NCBI RefSeq assembly: GCF_026339735.1
Contig: NZ_JAPEQG010000001.1
Location: 4,898,001 to 4,962,000 of the forward strand
Direction of reading: 5' to 3'
DNA: 64,000 bases
From: Streptomyces sp. NBC_01669
GTDB taxonomy: Bacteria; Actinomycetota; Actinomycetes; Streptomycetales; Streptomycetaceae
In this document: positions 56,893 through 64,000 of the stretch, in pieces
Layout: each line of letters opens with the position of its first letter
Numbering within the stretch: position 1 is the first letter of the stretch
Notes under the pieces: model-generated
The model's database searches: none
What the model saw: the letters and a program-made list of their open reading frames with translations, nothing else
Told to the model about the DNA's origin: nothing
Program-made: the position numbers and the translations under genes

Positions 56893-59160
56893 CTACTTCA
56901 CCGGCTCGGGCTCCGGAGCATCCGCCGTCTCCGGCTCGCCCGCCGGGTCCGCCGGGGTCTTCACCGAGTCCAGCAGCAGCTGCGAGACGTCGACCACCTG
57001 GATCGACTCCTTGGCCTGGCCGTCGTTCTTCTTGCCGTTGACCGAGTCGGTCAGCATGACGAGGCAGAACGGGCAGGCGGTGGAGACGATGTCCGGGTTG
57101 AGGGAGAGGGCTTCCTCGACGCGCTCGTTGTTGATGCGCTTGCCGATCCGCTCCTCCATCCACATCCGGGCACCACCGGCGCCGCAGCAGAAGCCGCGCT
57201 CCTTGTGGCGGTGCATCTCCTCGTTCCGTAGACCCGGCACCTTCGCGATGATCTCGCGCGGGGGCGTGTAGATCTTGTTGTGACGGCCCAGGTAGCAGGG
57301 GTCGTGGTAGGTGATCAGGCCCTCGACCGGTGTCACCGGGATCAGCTTGCCCTCGTCGATGAGGTGCTGGAGCAGCTGCGTGTGGTGGATGACCTCGTAC
57401 TCGCCGCCGAGCTGCGGGTACTCGTTCGCGATGGTGTTGAAGCAGTGCGGGCAGGTCGCGACGATCTTCTTCGACGACTTCGGCTTCTTCGTCTCCGGCT
57501 CGTCGTCGTCCTCGCCGAACGCCATGTTCAGCATCGCGACGTTCTCCTGGCCGAGCTGCTGGAACAGCGGCTCGTTGCCGAGGCGGCGGGCCGAGTCACC
57601 GGTGCACTTCTCGTCGCCGCCCATGATCGCGAACTTGACGCCCGCGATGTGGAGCAGCTCGGCGAAGGCCTTGGTGGTCTTCTTGGCACGGTCCTCGAGA
57701 GCGCCCGCGCAGCCGACCCAGTAGAGGTAGTCGATCTCCGACAGGTCCTCGACGTCCTTGCCGACGATCGGGACCTCGAAGTCGACTTCCTTCGTCCACT
57801 CGACGCGCTGCTTCTTGGCGAGCCCCCAGGGGTTGCCCTTCTTCTCCAGGTTCTTGAGCATCGTGCCCGCCTCGGACGGGAACGCGGACTCGATCATCAC
57901 CTGGTAGCGGCGCATGTCGACGATGTGGTCGATGTGCTCGATGTCGACCGGGCACTGCTCCACGCACGCACCGCAGGTGGTGCAGGACCAGAGCACGTCC
58001 GGGTCGATGACGCCGTTCTCCTCGACGGTGCCGATCAGCGGGCGCTCGGCCTCCGCGAGAGCGGCCGCCGGTACGTCCTTCAGCTGCTCCTCGGTCGCCT
58101 TCTCGTTGCCCTCCATGTCCTTGCCGCCACCGGCGAGCAGGTACGGGGCCTTGGCGTGCGCGTGGTCGCGCAGCGACATGATCAGGAGCTTCGGGGAGAG
58201 CGGCTTGCCCGTGTTCCAGGCGGGGCACTGCGACTGGCAGCGACCGCACTCGGTGCACGTGGAGAAGTCGAGGATGCCCTTCCAGGAGAACTGCTCGACC
58301 TGGGAGACACCGAAGACGTCGTCCTCGCCCGGGTCCTCGAAGTCGATCTCCTTGCCGCCGGACGTCATGGGCTGGAGCGCACCGAGCGCGACCGCGCCGT
58401 CCGCGTTCCGCTTGAACCAGATGTTCGGGAAGCCGAGGAAGCGGTGCCAGGCGACACCCATGTTGGTGTTCAGCGAGACCGTGATCATCCAGATCAGCGA
58501 GATGCCGATCTTGACCATCGCGGTGAAGTAGATGAGGTTCTGCAGTGTGCCGAGCGCGAGGCCCTTGAAGGCGAGGACCAGGGGGTACGAGATGAAGTAC
58601 GAGGCCTCGTAGCCCTCCACGTGGTGGATCGCGCCCTCAAGGCCGCGCAGGGTCAGGATCGCCAGACCGATGCCGAGGATGACGTACTCGACGAAGTACG
58701 CCTGCCACGCCTTGGAGCCCGCGAACCGGGACTTGCGGCCGGCCCGGGAGGGGAGGTTCAGCAGCCGGATGGCGATCAGCACGAGGATGCCGACCGTCGT
58801 CATCAGACCGATGAACTCGGTGTACATCTCGAACGGCGGCCAGTTGCCGATGATCGGCAGGACCCAGTCGGCCTTGAAGAGCTGCCCGTATGCCTGGAGC
58901 AGCGTCGGCGGCAGTGTCAGGAAGCCGATGGCGACGAACCAGTGCGCGAAGCCGACGATCCCCCACTGGTTCATCCGGGTGTGGCCGAGGAACTCCTTGA
59001 CCAGGGTGATCGTGCGCTGTTTCGGGTTGTCGGTGCGGCTGCCTGCCGGGACCGGCTGTCCGAGCTTGACGAACCGGTAGATCTGCGCGACGGCTCGGGC
59101 GATGAGCGCAACGCCGACCACAGTCAGCACCAGCGACACGATGATCGCGGCGAGTTGCAT
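56893..59160 (-). CDS. Membrane (Fe-S) oxidoreductase, heterodisulphide-reductase-like
   Basis: From ATG 59160 (GGAG upstream) the protein has 755 residues. The N-terminal 260 residues hold five to six helices with His ligands suited to b-type haem (FAHWFVAIGFLTLPP). Two 4Fe-4S clusters follow as CTECGRCQSQCPAWNTGKPL and CTTCGACVEQCPVDIEH. The C-terminal half contains two CCG-type domains: ATCPHCFNTIANEY, TYHDPCYLGRHN, GFCCGAGGARMW and TACPFCLVMLTD. This architecture is the actinobacterial HdrD/GlpC-like family, which passes electrons between a cytoplasmic donor, often a flavoprotein dehydrogenase, and the quinone pool. The acidic Pro/Glu tail (EPETADAPEPEPVK) is variable. A TAAG-N6-CTTA element lies in its promoter. 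Confidence 0.93.
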   Translation of the reverse strand: MQLAAIIVSLVLTVVGVALIARAVAQIYRFVKLGQPVPAGSRTDNPKQRTITLVKEFLGHTRMNQWGIVGFAHWFVAIGFLTLPPTLLQAYGQLFKADWVLPIIGNWPPFEMYTEFIGLMTTVGILVLIAIRLLNLPSRAGRKSRFAGSKAWQAYFVEYVILGIGLAILTLRGLEGAIHHVEGYEASYFISYPLVLAFKGLALGTLQNLIYFTAMVKIGISLIWMITVSLNTNMGVAWHRFLGFPNIWFKRNADGAVALGALQPMTSGGKEIDFEDPGEDDVFGVSQVEQFSWKGILDFSTCTECGRCQSQCPAWNTGKPLSPKLLIMSLRDHAHAKAPYLLAGGGKDMEGNEKATEEQLKDVPAAALAEAERPLIGTVEENGVIDPDVLWSCTTCGACVEQCPVDIEHIDHIVDMRRYQVMIESAFPSEAGTMLKNLEKKGNPWGLAKKQRVEWTKEVDFEVPIVGKDVEDLSEIDYLYWVGCAGALEDRAKKTTKAFAELLHIAGVKFAIMGGDEKCTGDSARRLGNEPLFQQLGQENVAMLNMAFGEDDDEPETKKPKSSKKIVATCPHCFNTIANEYPQLGGEYEVIHHTQLLQHLIDEGKLIPVTPVEGLITYHDPCYLGRHNKIYTPPREIIAKVPGLRNEEMHRHKERGFCCGAGGARMWMEERIGKRINNERVEEALSLNPDIVSTACPFCLVMLTDSVNGKKNDGQAKESIQVVDVSQLLLDSVKTPADPAGEPETADAPEPEPVK

Positions 59161-59203
59161 TTGGGGGCTCCTCGGGCCTGCGAGGGTGGGATCCAGCACG
59201 TAC

Positions 59204-59217
59204 TAAGCAGTAACTTA
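59204..59217. promoter_or_regulatory. TAAG-N6-CTTA palindrome before the Fe-S oxidoreductase gene
   Basis: It lies 44 bp upstream of the start codon in an A/T-rich patch (CTAAGCAGTAACTTAATC) that also contains plausible promoter elements. The symmetry suggests an operator. Confidence 0.4.
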
Positions 59218-59242
59218 ATCAGTCTGTGCTGACACTATCCAC

Positions 59243-59806
59243 TTATTCCGCCGCGCTGTAGCCGCGCAGCCGGTGATCTGTGTCGCTCAGGGGTGCCTTC
59301 CCGCGGTGGATGAGCCCGCGGAGGGTGGCGCGGAGTGCGGCGTGTACGGCTTCCGCGAGGATGGCCAGGTCGAGTCCCAGCCAGTGCTGCTCGGCGTAGT
59401 GCTGGTCGAGCAGGGCGGGTTCGTCCCACGGCATTCCGGAGCGGGAGCGGACCTGGGCCAGGCCGGTGAGGCCGGGTCTCAGTTCCTGCCGCCAGTGTCG
59501 CGCACCGGCCTCGTTCGGGGTGCCCGCCCGCTCGTGGTCAGGGGTGAGCGGTTCCGGTCCGACGAGCGAGAGATCTCCCCGCAGGACGTGGGGCAGCTGG
59601 GACAGTACGTCCAGGTGCAGCCGGCGGGTGCCCAGGGAACGCAGTACGAAGGGGTGGCCGGCCAGTCCGATCCGGGTGGAGCGGGTCAGTACGCAGCCCG
59701 GGGGGCGCTGCGCGGCGAGGGTGAGAGCTCCAGCGGCGAACAGGGGGGCGGCCAGGGTCAGCAGGGCCGAGCCGAGGACGAGATCCAGTGCGCGCTTGGC
59801 TGTCAT
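59243..59806 (-). CDS. Bacterial sugar transferase (WcaJ/polyprenyl-phosphate phosphoglycosyltransferase-like, short)
   Basis: From ATG 59806 the protein has 187 residues. It begins with the membrane hairpin of monotopic phosphoglycosyl transferases (KRALDLVLGSALLTLAAPLF). It then has the core segments VLSQLPHVLRGDLSLVGPEP (the usual LPQL-NVLKGDMSLVGPRP) and LRPGLTGLAQVRSRSGMPWD. The DLDYxxxxSLxLD region is shortened (YAEQHWLGLDLAILAE). The Asp-Glu catalytic pair is hard to recognise (VLRSLGT in place of FRSM), so activity is uncertain. It would start a lipid-linked glycan by moving a sugar phosphate to polyprenyl phosphate. Its leader contains a GCATCC hexamer repeat (59839-59867). Confidence 0.8.
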   Translation of the reverse strand: MTAKRALDLVLGSALLTLAAPLFAAGALTLAAQRPPGCVLTRSTRIGLAGHPFVLRSLGTRRLHLDVLSQLPHVLRGDLSLVGPEPLTPDHERAGTPNEAGARHWRQELRPGLTGLAQVRSRSGMPWDEPALLDQHYAEQHWLGLDLAILAEAVHAALRATLRGLIHRGKAPLSDTDHRLRGYSAAE

Positions 59807-60032
59807 GTGCGACCTCGGTCTGGTCCACGCGTGTGTCTGCATCCGCATCCGAATGCGCATCCGCATCGTTCACACCTGCCTGGTTCGGACGGGTCGAGTG
59901 CCAGTTTTGTGCGGCTCTCGCCATTTTGTGACAGAACGATCCCACGCGACGATGATGGACCGGGTGTGTGGCCCGCCGGGCGGTCGGGTGTCGTCCGTTG
60001 GTGCGCAGGTGGGGCGGGGTGTGTGCACGATA

Positions 60033-60053
60033 GTTGAGTCGACTCGACTCAGC
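60033..60053. promoter_or_regulatory. Imperfect HAIR (HspR-binding) element
   Basis: GTTGAGT-N7-ACTCAGC differs from the HAIR consensus CTTGAGT-N7-ACTCAAG at three outer positions. It lies 52 bp upstream of the perfect site in the dnaK promoter. Confidence 0.75.
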
Positions 60054-60084
60054 TCTGTTGACTCTGGGGCGGCTGTCATGCATC

Positions 60085-60105
60085 CTTGAGTCAGATCCAC
60101 TCAAG
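60085..60105. promoter_or_regulatory. HAIR element (HspR operator) of the dnaK operon
   Basis: CTTGAGT-CAGATCC-ACTCAAG is a perfect match to the actinobacterial HAIR inverted repeat bound by HspR. It lies 22 bp before the dnaK start and just upstream of the GGAGG ribosome-binding site. HspR, encoded last in the operon, represses it together with DnaK. Confidence 0.95.
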
Positions 60106-60126
60106 TAGTCAGTTGGAGGAATTGAA

Positions 60127-61980
60127 ATGGCACGTGCGGTCGGCATCGACCTGGGCACGACTAACTCCGTCGTCAGCGTTCTCGAAGGCGGCGAGCCCAC
60201 CGTCATCACCAACGCCGAAGGCGCCAGGACCACGCCGTCCGTCGTCGCCTTCGCGAAGAACGGCGAGGTTCTGGTGGGCGAGGTCGCCAAGCGCCAGGCG
60301 GTGACCAACGTCGACAGGACCATCCGGTCGGTCAAGCGTCACATGGGCACCGACTGGAAGATCGACCTCGACGGCAAGAGCTTCAACCCGCAGCAGATGA
60401 GCGCCTTCATCCTGCAGAAGCTGAAGCGCGACGCCGAGGCGTACCTGGGCGAGAAGGTCACCGACGCGGTGATCACCGTTCCCGCGTACTTCAACGACTC
60501 CGAGCGTCAGGCGACGAAGGAGGCCGGCGAGATCGCGGGCCTGAACGTCCTGCGTATCGTCAACGAGCCGACCGCCGCCGCGCTGGCGTACGGGCTCGAC
60601 AAGGACGACCAGACGATCCTCGTCTTCGACCTCGGTGGCGGCACCTTCGACGTGTCCCTCCTGGAGATCGGCGACGGCGTCGTCGAGGTGAAGGCCACCA
60701 ACGGTGACAACCACCTCGGTGGTGACGACTGGGACCAGCGCGTCGTCGACTACCTGGTGAAGCAGTTCGCCAACGGTCACGGTGTGGACCTGTCCAAGGA
60801 CAAGATGGCTCTCCAGCGTCTCCGCGAAGCCGCGGAGAAGGCGAAGATCGAGCTGTCCTCCTCGACGGAGACCACGATCAACCTGCCGTACATCACGGCG
60901 TCCGCCGAGGGCCCGCTGCACCTGGACGAGAAGCTCACGCGCGCCCAGTTCCAGCAGCTCACCGCGGACCTCCTGGACCGCTGCAAGAACCCGTTCCACA
61001 ACGTCATCAAGGACGCGGGCATCCAGCTCTCCGAGATCGACCACGTCGTTCTCGTCGGTGGCTCGACCCGTATGCCGGCCGTCGCCGAGCTCGTCAAGGA
61101 GCTCACCGGTGGCCAGGAGGCCAACAAGGGCGTGAACCCGGACGAGGTCGTCGCCATCGGCGCCTCGCTCCAGGCCGGTGTCCTCAAGGGCGAGGTCAAG
61201 GACGTCCTGCTGCTCGATGTCACCCCGCTGTCTCTCGGTATCGAGACCAAGGGCGGCATCATGACGAAGCTCATCGAGCGCAACACGACGATCCCGACCA
61301 AGCGGTCCGAGATCTTCACGACGGCCGAGGACAACCAGCCGTCCGTCCAGATCCAGGTCTACCAGGGCGAGCGCGAGATCGCGGCGTACAACAAGAAGCT
61401 CGGCATGTTCGAGCTGACCGGTCTGCCGCCGGCCCCGCGTGGTGTCCCGCAGATCGAGGTCGCGTTCGACATCGACGCCAACGGCATCATGCACGTCGCC
61501 GCCAAGGACCTCGGCACCGGCAAGGAGCAGAAGATGACCGTCACCGGCGGCTCCTCGCTGCCGAAGGACGAGGTCAACCGGATGCGTGAGGAGGCCGAGC
61601 AGTACGCGGAGGAGGACCACCGCCGCCGCGAGGCCGCCGAGTCCCGCAACCAGGGCGAGCAGCTCGTCTACCAGACGGAGAAGTTCCTCAAGGACAACGA
61701 GGACAAGGTTCCCGGCGACGTGAAGACGGAGGTGGAGACCGCGCTCACCGAGCTGAAGGAGAAGCTCAAGGGCGAGGACACCGCCGAGATCCGTACCGCC
61801 ACCGAGAAGGTCGCGGCCGTCTCCCAGAAGCTGGGTCAGGCGATGTACGCCAACGCGCAGGCCGAGGGTGGCCCGCAGGCCGACGGCCAGCCGGGTGCCG
61901 AGCAGGCCAGGGCCGATGACGACGTCGTCGACGCCGAGATCGTGGACGACGAGAAGGACGCCAAGGGCGGTGCGGCGTGA
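60127..61980 (+). CDS. dnaK: Molecular chaperone DnaK (Hsp70)
   Basis: This 617-residue Hsp70 begins MARAVGIDLGTTNSVVSVLE. Further signatures are VFDLGGGTFDVSLLEIGDG and VVLVGGSTRMPAVAELVKEL in the nucleotide-binding domain, the linker DVLLLDVTPLSLG, and the substrate-binding domain after about residue 370. The C-terminal tail is acidic (ADDDVVDAEIVDDEKDAKGG), as is normal in actinobacteria. It folds proteins with DnaJ and GrpE and acts as a co-repressor of HspR. The gene starts six bases after GGAGG. Two HAIR elements precede it. Its stop overlaps the grpE start (GTGA). Confidence 0.99.
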   Translation: MARAVGIDLGTTNSVVSVLEGGEPTVITNAEGARTTPSVVAFAKNGEVLVGEVAKRQAVTNVDRTIRSVKRHMGTDWKIDLDGKSFNPQQMSAFILQKLKRDAEAYLGEKVTDAVITVPAYFNDSERQATKEAGEIAGLNVLRIVNEPTAAALAYGLDKDDQTILVFDLGGGTFDVSLLEIGDGVVEVKATNGDNHLGGDDWDQRVVDYLVKQFANGHGVDLSKDKMALQRLREAAEKAKIELSSSTETTINLPYITASAEGPLHLDEKLTRAQFQQLTADLLDRCKNPFHNVIKDAGIQLSEIDHVVLVGGSTRMPAVAELVKELTGGQEANKGVNPDEVVAIGASLQAGVLKGEVKDVLLLDVTPLSLGIETKGGIMTKLIERNTTIPTKRSEIFTTAEDNQPSVQIQVYQGEREIAAYNKKLGMFELTGLPPAPRGVPQIEVAFDIDANGIMHVAAKDLGTGKEQKMTVTGGSSLPKDEVNRMREEAEQYAEEDHRRREAAESRNQGEQLVYQTEKFLKDNEDKVPGDVKTEVETALTELKEKLKGEDTAEIRTATEKVAAVSQKLGQAMYANAQAEGGPQADGQPGAEQARADDDVVDAEIVDDEKDAKGGAA

Positions 61981-62627
61981 CCGAGGAGACTCCGGGCTTC
62001 GAGGAGAAGCCCGACGCTCCCTCCGGCGCCACCCCTGACGACGCCGATCCGAAGGCTGCCTCCCCCTCTACGGAGGAGGGGGCGGCCCCGGCCGGGGACG
62101 TGAACCAGACCGCCGGTCTGACGGCACAGCTGGACCAGGCACGCAGCGCGCTCACCGAGCGCACCGGCGACCTCCAGCGGCTCCAGGCCGAGTACCAGAA
62201 CTACCGCCGCCGCGTGGAGCGGGACCGGGTCACGGTCAAGGAGATCGCCGTTGCGGGTCTCCTGACCGAGCTCCTGCCCGTGCTCGACGACGTCGGCCGC
62301 GCCAGGGAACACGGCGAGCTCGTGGGCGGGTTCAAGTCGGTGGCCGAATCGCTGGAGACGGTCGTCGCCAAGCTGGGCCTGCAGCAGTTCGGCAAGGAGG
62401 GCGAGCCCTTCGACCCGACGATCCACGAAGCCCTGATGCACTCGTACGCGCCGGACGTCACCGAGACGACCTGCGTGGCGATCCTGCAGCCGGGGTATCG
62501 CATCGGCGAGCGCACCATCCGCCCCGCGCGGGTGGCAGTGGCCGAGCCGCAGCCGGGCGCGAGCCCCGCGGCGGCCAAAGAGGAGACGACAGACGACGAG
62601 GAGAGCGGTGGCACCGAGGAGGTCTGA
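61977..62627 (+). CDS. grpE: Nucleotide exchange factor GrpE
   Basis: The start GTG overlaps the dnaK stop. The 216-residue protein has a long acidic, disordered N-terminus (to about residue 45), then the coiled-coil LQRLQAEYQNYRRRVERDRV, the four-helix part ELLPVLDDVGRAREHGELVG and the beta domain signature FDPTIHEALMHSYAPDVTET to ILQPGYRIGERTIRPARVAV. It drives ADP release from DnaK. The C-terminal acidic tail (EETTDDEESGGTEE) is typical of the genus. Confidence 0.98.
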   Translation: MTEETPGFEEKPDAPSGATPDDADPKAASPSTEEGAAPAGDVNQTAGLTAQLDQARSALTERTGDLQRLQAEYQNYRRRVERDRVTVKEIAVAGLLTELLPVLDDVGRAREHGELVGGFKSVAESLETVVAKLGLQQFGKEGEPFDPTIHEALMHSYAPDVTETTCVAILQPGYRIGERTIRPARVAVAEPQPGASPAAAKEETTDDEESGGTEEV

Positions 62628-62720
62628 CATTTCGTCCGACCACCGCGGGGCCCACCGCCCGGTTCGGCGACCGGCCTGCGGGCCGGTCGCCCGGCCGATC
62701 GTCCGGAAGGAGGGACGTCG

Positions 62721-63908
62721 ATGAGCACGAAGGACTTCGTCGAGAAGGACTACTACAAGGTCCTCGGCGTCCCCAAGGACGCCACCGAAGCCGAGATCAA
62801 GAAGTCGTACCGGAAGCTCGCCCGCGAGTTCCACCCGGACGCGAACAAGGGCGACAACAAGGCGGAGGAGCGCTTCAAGGAGATCTCCGAGGCCAATGAC
62901 ATCCTCGGCGACGCCAAGAAGCGCAAGGAGTACGACGAGGCACGCGCCCTCTTCGGCAACGGCGGCTTCCGGGCCGGTCCCGGAGGCGCGGGAGGCAACT
63001 TCAACTTCGACCTGGGCGACCTCTTCGGAGGCACGCAGGGCGGAGGTCCCGGCGGCCCCGGCGGCTTCGGCGGCGGCGGCGGTCTGGGCGATGTCTTCGG
63101 CGGGCTGTTCAACCGGGGCGGCGGTACGGGGACACGCGTGCAGCCGCGCCGCGGGCAGGACATCGAGTCCGAGGTGACGCTCAGCTTCACCGAGGCGGTC
63201 GACGGGGCCACGGTCCCGCTGAGGATGTCCAGCCAGGCGCCCTGCAAGGCGTGTTCGGGCACCGGCGACAAGAACGGCACCCCGAGGGTCTGCCCGACCT
63301 GTGTCGGCACCGGACAGGTGTCGCGTGGCAGCGGCGGCGGATTTTCGCTCACCGATCCCTGCGTGGACTGCAAGGGCCGGGGCCTCATCGCCCAGGACCC
63401 GTGCGATGTGTGCAAGGGCAGCGGGCGGGCGCGTTCGTCGCGCACCATGCAGGTCAGGATCCCGGCGGGCGTCTCCGACAGCCAGCGGATCCGGCTGCGC
63501 GGCAAGGGCGCACCGGGCGAGCGCGGCGGACCGGCCGGCGACCTGTACGTCGTCGTGCATGTCGACGCCCACCCGGTCTTCGGCCGCAAGGGCGACAACC
63601 TCACGGTCACCGTGCCCGTCACCTTCGCGGAGGCGGCGCTCGGCGGCGAGGTGAAGGTCCCGACGCTCGGCGGACCGCCCGTCACCCTGAAACTTCCGGC
63701 CGGCACCCCCAACGGGCGTACGATGCGCGCCCGCGGCAAGGGTGCCGTACGCAAGGACGGCACCCGGGGCGACCTCCTGGTCACCGTCGAGGTGGCGGTC
63801 CCTACGGACCTCACCCCCGACGCCCAGGACGCGCTGGAGGCCTACCGGAAGGCGACCGCGGGGGAGGACCCGCGGGCGGAGCTGTTCCAGGCGGCGAAGG
63901 GAGCTTGA
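62721..63908 (+). CDS. dnaJ: Chaperone protein DnaJ (type I)
   Basis: The 395-residue protein has a J domain (YYKVLGVPKDATEAEIKKSY, with HPD in REFHPDANKGD), a very long Gly/Phe-rich linker (FGGTQGGGPGGPGGFGGGGG) and a zinc domain of four CxxCxGxG motifs (CKACSGTG, CPTCVGTG, CVDCKGRG, CDVCKGSG). The C-terminal substrate-binding domains follow. It delivers clients to DnaK and stimulates its ATPase. A 93-bp gap with a GC-rich hairpin (CCGGCCTGCGGGCCGG region) separates it from grpE. The hspR gene begins one base after its stop. Confidence 0.98.
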   Translation: MSTKDFVEKDYYKVLGVPKDATEAEIKKSYRKLAREFHPDANKGDNKAEERFKEISEANDILGDAKKRKEYDEARALFGNGGFRAGPGGAGGNFNFDLGDLFGGTQGGGPGGPGGFGGGGGLGDVFGGLFNRGGGTGTRVQPRRGQDIESEVTLSFTEAVDGATVPLRMSSQAPCKACSGTGDKNGTPRVCPTCVGTGQVSRGSGGGFSLTDPCVDCKGRGLIAQDPCDVCKGSGRARSSRTMQVRIPAGVSDSQRIRLRGKGAPGERGGPAGDLYVVVHVDAHPVFGRKGDNLTVTVPVTFAEAALGGEVKVPTLGGPPVTLKLPAGTPNGRTMRARGKGAVRKDGTRGDLLVTVEVAVPTDLTPDAQDALEAYRKATAGEDPRAELFQAAKGA

Positions 63909-63909
63909 G

Positions 63910-64000
63910 GTGGACGGCCGACGACGTAATCCGTACGAACTGACCGATGACTCCCCGGTGTACGTGATCTCGATCGCGGCCCAGCTCTCGGGCCTGCATC
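63910..64000 (+). CDS. hspR: Heat-shock repressor HspR (MerR family), 5' end only
   Basis: GTG 63910 starts immediately after the dnaJ stop. The visible 30 residues (RRRNPYELTDDSPVYVISIA, then AQLSGLH) are the start of HspR, with the first helix of the MerR-type HTH. The rest lies outside the window. HspR with DnaK represses the operon through the HAIR elements, giving negative feedback when free DnaK is available. Confidence 0.93.
   Translation, partial: MDGRRRNPYELTDDSPVYVISIAAQLSGLH

Noticed and set aside
56543..57163. 206-codon minus-strand frame between the FG-GAP remnant and the Fe-S gene
   Set aside because: Its C-terminal half overlaps the FG-GAP remnant in another frame and its N-terminal half overlaps the Fe-S oxidoreductase gene; there is no recognisable domain.
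1..64000. CRISPR array
   Set aside because: No set of regularly spaced repeats of 25-40 bp was seen; the tandem repeats present have periods of 10 or 15 bp without spacers.

Overview
The window is chromosomal DNA of a Streptomyces or close relative. The G+C content is very high, many genes start with GTG or TTG, and the families are typical of the genus: DUF6221, DUF5994, CU044_5270, Trypco2, and a dnaK-grpE-dnaJ-hspR operon behind HAIR operators. No species is assigned.

Left flank, 1-9.7 kb. A truncated RNA helicase gene is followed by a translationally coupled fluoride-exporter operon (crcB, DUF190, crcB). Next comes a divergent pair that probably makes and uses polyprenyl-phosphate-mannose; six 10-bp repeats lie between the two genes. 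Then follow a phosphoribosyltransferase, a HAD phosphatase, a DUF6221 gene, a secreted PBP4-type D-Ala-D-Ala carboxypeptidase and a secreted CAP protein.

Regulatory and conflict block, 10.3-18.8 kb. It holds a GNAT-AAA+ fusion, a DUF72 protein, a DUF234-type ATPase with a palindrome at its start, a PP2C phosphatase, and a Trypco2 gene followed by a trypsin-STAND-TPR gene. The last pair has the architecture of the predicted NTP-dependent conflict systems of multicellular bacteria.

Metabolic block, 19.2-33.9 kb. It holds amtB-glnK with candidate GlnR elements, a glutaminyl cyclase, an ECF sigma factor coupled to a CU044_5270 membrane protein, a secreted protein resembling the C-terminal part of an S8 protease, a giant P-type ATPase with a histone-H1-like membrane protein, a methyltransferase and a TusA-like protein.

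tRNA-Gly accretion island, 34.0-53.5 kb. The intact tRNA-Gly(CCC) gene sits at the right edge. Copies of its 3' half, usually with the downstream terminator, recur at 34.05, 37.6, 44.2 and 46.5 kb; a terminator-only copy lies at 41.7 kb and a degenerate copy at 15.4 kb. Three full copies are followed 82-88 bp downstream by tandem TGACCG decamers that look like integrase arm sites. One intact xis-int pair (48.9-50.3 kb) and two integrase remnants show serial integration. Cargo includes detoxification-type enzymes, a PAP2 phosphatase, a polysaccharide deacetylase, a secreted EEP nuclease or phosphatase, YjbQ, DUF5994 and a SpoIIE phosphatase beside a frameshifted STAS gene. Gene fragments are frequent.

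Right flank, 53.5-64 kb. It holds a small Cys-rich protein, dcd, a phosphoribosyltransferase, a Yip1-type membrane protein, a broken FG-GAP gene, a 755-residue membrane Fe-S oxidoreductase, a sugar transferase, and the HspR-controlled dnaK-grpE-dnaJ-hspR operon running off the end.
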